Source: Sphingomonas metalli
GTDB lineage: Bacteria > Pseudomonadota > Alphaproteobacteria > Sphingomonadales > Sphingomonadaceae
Assembly: GCF_014641735.1 (NCBI RefSeq)
Contig: NZ_BMIH01000001.1
Coordinates: forward strand, 831,001-895,000
Direction: 5' to 3'
DNA length: 64,000 bases
Positions within the stretch are counted from its first letter, which is position 1, and every line of letters starts with the position of its first letter. A program made the position numbers and the translations under genes. The notes under the pieces were generated by a model. That model was not told the DNA's origin. It ran no database searches and saw only the letters and a list, made by a program, of their open reading frames with translations. Of this stretch, positions 1 through 6,175 are shown piece by piece.

Positions 1-1329
1 GAGCCCGAGGCGGACCTACCGCCCGAAGCGGCCGCACCCGCCGCACCGCCGTCCGTCGTGCCGGCCGAGCCGCTGGCCGACCCCGTCGTGCCGCCGTCGC
101 CGGTCGCCGCCGCCGAGCCCGCCGCGCGGGAACCGGCGGCCGCCGCGAACGCCGGCTCGGCGACCATCCGCGTCGAGCTCGACAAGCTCGACCGGCTCGT
201 CAACCTGGTCGGCGAGCTGGTCATCACCCAGGCGATGCTGTCGCAGCGGCTGTCGATGCACGGCGTCGGCGCGATCGACGAGCTGTCCGACCTCGATCAC
301 CTGACCCGCGAACTGCAGGACAGCGCGATGTCGATCCGCGCGCAGCCGGTGAAGTCGGTGTTCAGCCGCGTGCCCCGCATCATCCGCGAACTGGAGGCCG
401 GCACCGGCAAGCGCGTGCGGCTGGAGGTCGAGGGCGAGATGACCGAGGTCGACAAGACCGTGGTCGAGCGGATCGGCGAGCCGCTGACCCACATGATCCG
501 CAATGCCGTCGACCACGGCCTCGAAAGCCCCGACGAGCGCGTCGCGATCGGCAAGCCGGCCGAGGGCGTGGTGCGGCTGTCGGCCGAGCATCGCTCCGGC
601 CGGATCGTCATCTCCGTGTCCGATGACGGGCGCGGGATCGACCGGGCACGGGTGCGCGCCAAGGCGGTGGAGCGCGGCATCGTCGCGCCCGACGCGCACC
701 TGACCGACGAGGACATCGACAATCTGATCTTCGCGCCCGGCTTCACGACCGCGGCGACGGTGTCGAACATCTCGGGCCGCGGCGTCGGCATGGACGTGGT
801 GCGCAAGAATGTGCAGGCGCTGGGCGGCCGGATCGGCATATCCTCGCGCTTCGGCAAGGGGTCGACCTTCGCGCTCACCCTGCCGCTGACGCTCGCCATC
901 CTCGACGGCATGGTCGTCAGCGTCGGCACCCAGACCTATGTCATCCCGCTCGCCCATGTGGTGGAGAGCCTGCGCCCCGAATCGCGCGAGGTTCGTGCCT
1001 TCGGTCCGGGCGAAGGCGTGCTCGACGTGCGCGGCACCTATCTGCCGATCCTGTCGATCGGCCGCCTGCTCGGCATCCCCGACGCCTGCACCGACCCGTC
1101 CAGCGCGGTGCTGGTCGTGGTCGAGACCGACACGGGCCAGTCGATCCTGATGGTCGACGGCATCCAGGACCAGCGCCAGGTGGTGGTGAAGAGCCTGGAG
1201 GCCAATTACGCCCCCGTCACCGGCCTGTCCGGCGCGACGGTGCTGGGCGACGGCCGCGTGGCGCTGATCCTCGACGTCGAGACGCTGGTCGCCCGCCAGC
1301 GGGCCGCCTCGCGCGATCTGGCGGCATGA
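1..1329 (+). CDS. cheA: Chemotaxis histidine kinase CheA (C-terminal part; 5' end outside window)
   Basis: This is the sensor kinase that phosphorylates CheY and CheB in response to chemoreceptor arrays. The reading frame is open from base 1, so the Hpt (P1) and P2 domains lie upstream of the window. Visible are an Ala/Pro linker, the dimerisation segment (about 160-350), and the ATPase with its N box around 490-525 (HMIRNAVDHGLE), G1 near 622 (DDGRGID) and G2 near 775 (GRGVGMDVV). A CheW-like P5 domain that docks to receptors ends the protein. It overlaps cheR by 4 nt (ATGA), which indicates translational coupling. The identity is secure; only the start is missing. Confidence 0.97.
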   Translation, partial: EPEADLPPEAAAPAAPPSVVPAEPLADPVVPPSPVAAAEPAAREPAAAANAGSATIRVELDKLDRLVNLVGELVITQAMLSQRLSMHGVGAIDELSDLDHLTRELQDSAMSIRAQPVKSVFSRVPRIIRELEAGTGKRVRLEVEGEMTEVDKTVVERIGEPLTHMIRNAVDHGLESPDERVAIGKPAEGVVRLSAEHRSGRIVISVSDDGRGIDRARVRAKAVERGIVAPDAHLTDEDIDNLIFAPGFTTAATVSNISGRGVGMDVVRKNVQALGGRIGISSRFGKGSTFALTLPLTLAILDGMVVSVGTQTYVIPLAHVVESLRPESREVRAFGPGEGVLDVRGTYLPILSIGRLLGIPDACTDPSSAVLVVVETDTGQSILMVDGIQDQRQVVVKSLEANYAPVTGLSGATVLGDGRVALILDVETLVARQRAASRDLAA

Positions 1330-2174
1330 GCAGCGCCGCCGCCCCGGTCGGCGACTATACGCTCGACACGGCCGAGTTCCAGGCGATCGCACGGATGACG
1401 TATGCGCATTCGGGCATCACCCTGCCCGACGGCAAGCGCAACCTCGTCTATTCGCGCCTGACCAAGCAGATCCGCCGGCGCGGGCTGCCCGGCTTCCCCG
1501 CCTATGTCGAGCTGATGCGCAACGATCCGGAGGTGCGCCGCGAGGCGATCTTCGCGCTCACCACCAATCACACCAAGCTGTTCCGCGAGAACCATCATTT
1601 CGAACATTTCGCGGCCGAGCTGCGCCCGCGCCTGATCGATGCGGCCGAACGCGGCCTGCCGGTGCGGCTCTGGTCCTCCGCCAGTTCGAGCGGCGAGGAG
1701 CCCTATTCGCTGGCGATGACGCTGCTCGGGACCGAGCGGAGCGCCGGCGCGCGCCTCGCCACGCGGGACGTCGCGATCCTCGCGACCGATCTTACGCCAC
1801 ACGTGCTCGGCATCGCCAAGGCGGGGCGCTACCCGGCCGAGATGGCGCGCGACATTCCGGAGCGCTACCGCCGCAGCTGGACGCGGATAGAGGGCGGCGA
1901 GCTGGTCATGGCGCCCGAGCTCCGGCGGATCGTCAGCAATCGCCAGCTCAACCTGCTCGATCCCTGGCCGATGCGCGGCAAGTTCGACGCGATCTTCTGT
2001 CGCAACGTCATGATCTATTTCGACGAGCCGACCAAGGAGCGGCTGATCGAACGCTTCGCCGAGCTGCTCGCGCCGGGCAGCTACCTCTATATCGGCCATT
2101 CGGAACGCGTGATCGGCCCGGCCGCGGCGCTGTTCGAGCCGGCCGGCAACACCATCTACCGGAGGCGCGGATGA
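1326..2174 (+). CDS. cheR: Chemotaxis protein methyltransferase CheR
   Basis: An S-adenosylmethionine-dependent enzyme that methylates receptor glutamates during adaptation, opposing CheB. At 282 aa it has the usual length. The N-terminal helical domain carries TTNHTKLFRENHHF (79-92), the CheR signature. The SAM-binding region SASSSGEEPYSLA lies at 118-130 and FCRNVMIYF at 224-232. No C-terminal receptor-tethering pentapeptide domain is evident. Its ATG overlaps the cheA stop, and its own end overlaps cheB by 4 nt, so cheA-R-B-D are probably translated as a coupled set. Confidence 0.96.
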   Translation: MSSAAAPVGDYTLDTAEFQAIARMTYAHSGITLPDGKRNLVYSRLTKQIRRRGLPGFPAYVELMRNDPEVRREAIFALTTNHTKLFRENHHFEHFAAELRPRLIDAAERGLPVRLWSSASSSGEEPYSLAMTLLGTERSAGARLATRDVAILATDLTPHVLGIAKAGRYPAEMARDIPERYRRSWTRIEGGELVMAPELRRIVSNRQLNLLDPWPMRGKFDAIFCRNVMIYFDEPTKERLIERFAELLAPGSYLYIGHSERVIGPAAALFEPAGNTIYRRRG

Positions 2175-3199
2175 CCCGTCCCGTCCGCGTGCTGGTCGTC
2201 GACGACTCGGCGACGATGCGCAGCCTGATCGCCGCGATCCTGCGCCGCGAGCCGCAGATCGAGGTGGTTGGCGAGGCCGCCGATGCGCAGGAGGCGCGCG
2301 CCAAGATCAAGGCGCTCGATCCCGACGTGCTGACGCTCGACATCGAGATGCCGGGCATGAACGGGCTCGACTTCCTCGACAAGATCATGGCGCTCAGGCC
2401 CATGCCCGTGGTCATCGTCTCGGCGATGACCGAAAAGGGCGCGGCGGCCACCGTGCGCGCGCTTGCCGCCGGTGCGTTCGACTGTTTTCCCAAGCCCGCC
2501 TCGATCGCCGCGATCCGCGAGGATACGGTGCTGGCGCAGATCGTGCTGGCCGCGGCCCGCGGTCCCGCCCGCGCCAGCCGCCCGGCGACGCGGGCGGCGA
2601 TCGGCGCCGTCGCCTCGCCCGGCGCGGCCGCGGCCGGCCGCTACATCATCGGCATCGGCGCCTCGACCGGCGGGGTCGAGACGCTGCTGGAAGTCATCGG
2701 CGGCTTTCCCGTCGACTGTCCGCCGACCGTGATCGTCCAGCACATGCCGGCGATGTTCACCGCCAGCTTCGCCGACCGGCTCGACCGCTTCTGCCCGCCC
2801 AAGGTGGCGGAAGCGGTGAGCGGCACCATCCTGCGTCCGGGCCATGTCTATCTAGCCCCCGGCGGGCGGCAGCATCTCGAGGTGGTCGGCGCGTCCGCCC
2901 CGCGCATCCGGCTGTATGAAGGGGAAACGGTCAGCGGCCACCGGCCATCGGTCGACGTGATGTTCCGCTCGCTCGCCCGGCTCGGCCGGCCCGCGGTCGG
3001 CATCCTCCTCACCGGCATGGGAGCGGACGGCGCGCAGGGCCTGCTGGAGATGCGCCGCGCCGGCATGCGCACGATCGGCCAGGACGAGGCCACCAGCGTC
3101 GTCTACGGCATGCCGGGCGTCGCGCGGGATCTCGGCGCGGTCGAGCACCAGCTGCCCGTCCACCGCGTCGCGCAGGTCGCGATGGAGCTGGCGGTATGA
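2171..3199 (+). CDS. cheB: Protein-glutamate methylesterase/deamidase CheB
   Basis: A phosphorylation-activated esterase that removes receptor methyl groups. Residues 1-120 form the receiver, with the acidic pair D11/D12, phospho-acceptor D57 and K108. The C-terminal domain has an intact catalytic triad: S165 in GIGASTGG, H191 in VQHMP and D286 in GMGADG. At 342 aa it has the typical length. It is coupled by 4-nt overlaps to cheR upstream and cheD downstream. A second, catalytically altered cheB-like gene lies 1.5 kb downstream in the same locus, so this copy is probably the working esterase. Confidence 0.96.
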   Translation: MTRPVRVLVVDDSATMRSLIAAILRREPQIEVVGEAADAQEARAKIKALDPDVLTLDIEMPGMNGLDFLDKIMALRPMPVVIVSAMTEKGAAATVRALAAGAFDCFPKPASIAAIREDTVLAQIVLAAARGPARASRPATRAAIGAVASPGAAAAGRYIIGIGASTGGVETLLEVIGGFPVDCPPTVIVQHMPAMFTASFADRLDRFCPPKVAEAVSGTILRPGHVYLAPGGRQHLEVVGASAPRIRLYEGETVSGHRPSVDVMFRSLARLGRPAVGILLTGMGADGAQGLLEMRRAGMRTIGQDEATSVVYGMPGVARDLGAVEHQLPVHRVAQVAMELAV

Positions 3200-3789
3200 G
3201 GGTCGCCATCACCCAGGTCGACGGCGTGCCGCGACGGGGCAACCGGCGCGCCGACGGCCTGCGCCATATCGGGGTGATCCAGGGCGAGCGCGGCGTGTCC
3301 GGTGAGGACGACGTGATGTTCACGACCATCCTCGGCAGCTGCGTCGCGGCCTGCCTGTTCGATCCGGACGCGCAGGTCGGCGGCATCAACCACTTCCTCC
3401 TCGCCGAGCCGCAGCCGGGCCAGCGCGTCGATACCGCCACCGCGCACCGCTACGGCGTCCATGCGATGGAGCTGCTGATCAACGACATGCTCCGGCTGGG
3501 CGCGCGGCGCGACCGGCTGCGTGCGCATCTCTATGGCGGCGCCAACATCCTCGCCGGCATGCGCTCGATCGGCAGCGACAACGGCGCGTTCGCCACCCGC
3601 TTCCTCGCGCAGGAGCATATCCCGCTGATCCTCAGCGATCTCGGCGGCCGCTCCGCCCGCCGCGTCGATTTCCGGCCGGCGCTCGGCCGGTCGCGCGCCC
3701 GTCTCGTCGTCGACGCCGTCGTCGCGGCCAGCCCATCGCCCCGCCCCGCAACCCCCGCCGTCGTCAGCGGCGAACTCGATCTGTTCTGA
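3196..3789 (+). CDS. cheD: Chemoreceptor glutamine deamidase CheD
   Basis: CheD converts specific receptor glutamines to glutamates. The catalytic cysteine and histidine are visible as C49 in TTILGSCVAACLFD and H66 in VGGINHFLL. The YGVHAMELLINDML helix and the RAHLYGGANI strand are family hallmarks. The protein is 197 aa, with a disordered Pro/Ala tail (about 175-190). It overlaps cheB by 4 nt. Only 11 nt separate it from cheY, whose AAGGAAGG ribosome site sits in that gap. Confidence 0.95.
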   Translation: MRVAITQVDGVPRRGNRRADGLRHIGVIQGERGVSGEDDVMFTTILGSCVAACLFDPDAQVGGINHFLLAEPQPGQRVDTATAHRYGVHAMELLINDMLRLGARRDRLRAHLYGGANILAGMRSIGSDNGAFATRFLAQEHIPLILSDLGGRSARRVDFRPALGRSRARLVVDAVVAASPSPRPATPAVVSGELDLF

Positions 3790-3800
3790 AGGAAGGCCCC

Positions 3801-4166
3801 ATGACCCGCACGATCATGACCGTGGACGATTCGCCCAGCATGCGCGCGCTCCTCCAGCATGCGCTGGCCGGCGAGGGCTATCGCGTCGCCAGCGCCGAGG
3901 ACGGCGTCGACGCGCTCGAGCGGATCGACGCCGCCTCGCCCGACCTCGTCATCACCGACATCAACATGCCGCGCATGGACGGGTTCGAGCTGATCGAGGC
4001 GGTGCGCGGCCACAGCCGGTGGAACAACGTGCCGATCCTCGTCCTGTCGACTGAATTCTCGGACGACAAGAAGCAGCGCGCGCGCCGCGCCGGGGCGACC
4101 GGCTGGATCGTCAAGCCCTTCGACCCCGTGAAGCTGTCCGCGGCGATCCGCCGCGTCCTCGTCTGA
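3801..4166 (+). CDS. cheY: CheY-type response regulator
   Basis: A single receiver domain of 121 aa with D9/D10, phosphorylatable D53 (ITDINMP), the switch residues S83/T84 and K105 (IVKPFDP). Proteins of this kind carry the phosphoryl signal from CheA to the flagellar motor, or act as phosphate sinks. It lacks an output domain. It follows cheD by 11 nt with a strong AAGGAAGG ribosome site, and cheW follows 36 nt later. Whether it is the motor-binding CheY cannot be read from the sequence. Confidence 0.93.
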   Translation: MTRTIMTVDDSPSMRALLQHALAGEGYRVASAEDGVDALERIDAASPDLVITDINMPRMDGFELIEAVRGHSRWNNVPILVLSTEFSDDKKQRARRAGATGWIVKPFDPVKLSAAIRRVLV

Positions 4167-4202
4167 ACCTTCCTTGCCGCATCACCCGACGGAGCCCGTA
4201 CG

Positions 4203-4640
4203 ATGACCAACCGCCAGCTCATCACCTTCGAACTCTGCGACCAGTCGCTGGGGATCGACATCATGGCGATCCGCGAGATCCGCGCCTGGTCGCCGGCCAC
4301 CCCCTTGCCCAACGTGCCGTCGCACATCCGCGGCGTGGTCAACCTGCGCGGCGTGGTGCTGCCGGTGCTCGACCTCAGCATGCGGCTGGGCTGGGGACTG
4401 ACCGAGCCGACCACCCGCCATGTCATCATCGTCGTGCGGATCGGCGAGCAGCTGCAGGGCGTCATCGTCGATGCGGTCAACGACATCGTCACCATCCGCC
4501 CGGAGGACATGCAGCCCCTGCCCGATGTCGGATCGTCCCAGGCCGCCGCGCTGCTCGAAGGACTGGCGACGGTCGACGACCGGATGATCCTGATCCTCGA
4601 TCTCGACCGGCTGGCGCCGCCCATGGCCGAGGCGGCCTGA
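4203..4640 (+). CDS. cheW: Chemotaxis adaptor CheW
   Basis: A 145-aa SH3-like adaptor that bridges chemoreceptors and CheA. Family features are the N-terminal FELCDQSLGIDIMAIREI strand-helix unit, then NVPSHIRGVVNLRGVVLPVLDL (residues about 38-59) and the VDAVNDIV turn. It sits between cheY and the second cheB-like gene on the same strand, consistent with a single chemotaxis transcription unit. Confidence 0.95.
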   Translation: MTNRQLITFELCDQSLGIDIMAIREIRAWSPATPLPNVPSHIRGVVNLRGVVLPVLDLSMRLGWGLTEPTTRHVIIVVRIGEQLQGVIVDAVNDIVTIRPEDMQPLPDVGSSQAAALLEGLATVDDRMILILDLDRLAPPMAEAA

Positions 4641-4685
4641 CCGGCATCGCACACGATTCTCAAGGGTGGTTGAAGGAATAGCGTC

Positions 4686-5702
4686 ATGGCGAAGGCGAAG
4701 GTGCTGGTGGTGGACGACTCGCTGACGATGCGGGCGCTCGTCTCGGGCATGTTGGAGAAGGACAAGGACATCCAGGTCGTCGGCCTTGCCGATGGCGCCG
4801 AGGAGGCGCGACGGATGGTCAAGGATCTGAAGCCCACCGTGATGACGCTCGACGTCGAGATGCCCGGGATGAGCGGGCTCGAATATCTCGCCGAGATCAT
4901 GGAGCAGAACCCGATGCCGGTGGTGATGTTCTCGACGCTCACGGCCAAGGGGGCGGAAAGCTCGATCGAGGCGCTGCGGCTCGGCGCGCTCGACTGCTAT
5001 CCCAAGCCGACCCGCGCCACGCCCGACGAGGTGCAGGCGGCGATCGGCAAGCTCGCCAAGACGGTGAAGGAGGCCCCCGCCCGCTTCCGCGCGCTGCACG
5101 ACGCCACCGCCAAGCCCGCCGCCAAGACCAGCAGCGAGCCGTTCACGTGGAACGGCAAGCTCGTCGCGATCGGCTGCGACGTCGCCAGCACCAAGGCGCT
5201 GTTCGACGTGCTCGGCAGCTGGCCCGCGGACGGGCCGCCGGTGATCGTGATTCAGCACATGCGCCCCGAGCTCGCCGACGGGATGATCGCCAAGCTCTCC
5301 GCCGCGGTTGCGCCGCGCGTGGTCGAGGCGAGCGAGGGACTCCGGCCCGAACCGGGCATGATCGTCTTCGCCCGCCCCGGCGAGCGACATGTCTATGTCG
5401 ACCAGTGGCCCGGCGGCAGCATCCGCCTGCTCGACAAGCCGCCCTTCGCGGGCGCGCGCCCGTCCATCTCGCTGATGCTGGCCACGCTCGCCAAGACCGC
5501 GGCGGACAAGACGATCGGCGTGATGCTGGCGGGCGGCGACGATGGCGGACAGGGCGCCGCCGCGCTGCGCGGCGCGCGCGGCTTCGCGGTCGCACCGGCG
5601 GAGGACGGCTCGGGCACGCTGGAGCTCGGCCGCGGCATGGCGCTCCAGCCGATCAGGATCGGCGAGATCGCCAAGACGGTGCTGGACATGTGCCGTGGCT
5701 GA
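4686..5702 (+). CDS. CheB-like protein with a substituted catalytic serine
   Basis: A 338-aa protein with CheB domain order: receiver (D56, K107) then a methylesterase-like domain. Aligned with the upstream CheB, the catalytic Ser165 is replaced by Asp: the nucleophile loop reads AIGCDVASTKAL where active enzymes have GASTGG. His191 (IQHMR) and Asp286 (GGDDGG) are kept. The receiver is intact, so phosphorylation is still expected. The esterase is therefore probably inactive or altered. It may be a phosphate sink, a regulator of CheB, or bind receptors without hydrolysis; these are inferences. The start is supported by GAAGGA 8 nt upstream of the ATG. Confidence 0.88.
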   Translation: MAKAKVLVVDDSLTMRALVSGMLEKDKDIQVVGLADGAEEARRMVKDLKPTVMTLDVEMPGMSGLEYLAEIMEQNPMPVVMFSTLTAKGAESSIEALRLGALDCYPKPTRATPDEVQAAIGKLAKTVKEAPARFRALHDATAKPAAKTSSEPFTWNGKLVAIGCDVASTKALFDVLGSWPADGPPVIVIQHMRPELADGMIAKLSAAVAPRVVEASEGLRPEPGMIVFARPGERHVYVDQWPGGSIRLLDKPPFAGARPSISLMLATLAKTAADKTIGVMLAGGDDGGQGAAALRGARGFAVAPAEDGSGTLELGRGMALQPIRIGEIAKTVLDMCRG

Positions 5703-5970
5703 TCCGGCCCCGCTCAGCCTGCATGGGGCGCTCGCCGCCGAGCTCGAGGCGGTGCGGCGCGAACTGGAGGCGACGGCGCTGCGCCTCTGCCTCGATCCCG
5801 TCGTGTTCCTGAAACATGCCGACGCGCTGCAGGGCTTCGACCGGCTCGCCCAGACCATCGCCGAGGCCGCCGGCGTCCTGCGCAGCGAGGCCGATCCCGA
5901 CACGACGCTCGCCGCCATCCGGCTGGAGGCCATGCGGGCGCGGCTGGTGCTGGCGACGGGGGCGTATTGA
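5695..5970 (+). CDS. Small unknown protein ending the chemotaxis operon
   Basis: A predicted 91-aa protein from a GTG start that overlaps the end of the cheB-like gene by 8 nt. The longer frame upstream has the shadow composition of the preceding gene, so the GTG is preferred. The protein is mostly helical and acidic (AAELEAVRRELEATALRLC, then FDRLAQTIAEAAGVLR), with no signal peptide or membrane segment. I recognise no domain. Its coupled position suggests a chemotaxis accessory role, but that rests only on context. Confidence 0.7.
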   Translation: MADPAPLSLHGALAAELEAVRRELEATALRLCLDPVVFLKHADALQGFDRLAQTIAEAAGVLRSEADPDTTLAAIRLEAMRARLVLATGAY

Positions 5971-5997
5971 GCCACCTCCCGTAATGAGGGGGAAGAA

Positions 5998-6013
5998 TGT
6001 TCCACGTGGAACA
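5998..6013. promoter_or_regulatory. parS: parS-like ParB-binding palindrome
   Basis: TGTTCCACGTGGAACA is a perfect 16-bp palindrome (18 bp with the flanking A/T) matching the bacterial parS consensus TGTTNCACGTGNAACA. A third half-site-like CGTGGAACA follows at 6016-6024. It lies in the 205-bp gap between the chemotaxis genes and the converging TonB receptor gene, where a centromere-like site would not disturb coding. If real, it suggests that this locus is within the ori-proximal domain. Confidence 0.7.
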
Positions 6014-6071
6014 TTCGTGGAACAAATGCCCCGGTTCCGCCCTGAGTGCGGCGACCCCCCACTCCACCTCC

Positions 6072-6153
6072 CGTCATCCCAGCGAAGGCTGGGATCTCCC
6101 GGTTCCAGGGCGAGGCAGGAGCCGCGGGAGGCCCCAGCCTGCGCTGGGGCGAC
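6072..6153 (+). repeat. Dispersed palindromic repeat, copy 1
   Basis: An 82-bp element made of two short hairpins: ATCCCAGC-GAAG-GCTGGGAT at the left and GCCCCAGC-CTGC-GCTGGGGC at the right, with a variable middle. A second copy lies in opposite orientation at 19991-20070, with nearly identical ends. The form is that of REP/BIME-like intergenic repeats. It may act as a transcript end between the converging chemotaxis operon and the TonB receptor. Confidence 0.85.
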
Positions 6154-6175
6154 GATCGAGCAGATGGATCGAAGT

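Noticed and set aside
4182..6077. 631-codon minus-strand frame across the chemotaxis genes
   Set aside because: Lies opposite cheW and the CheB-like gene and shows only shadow composition.
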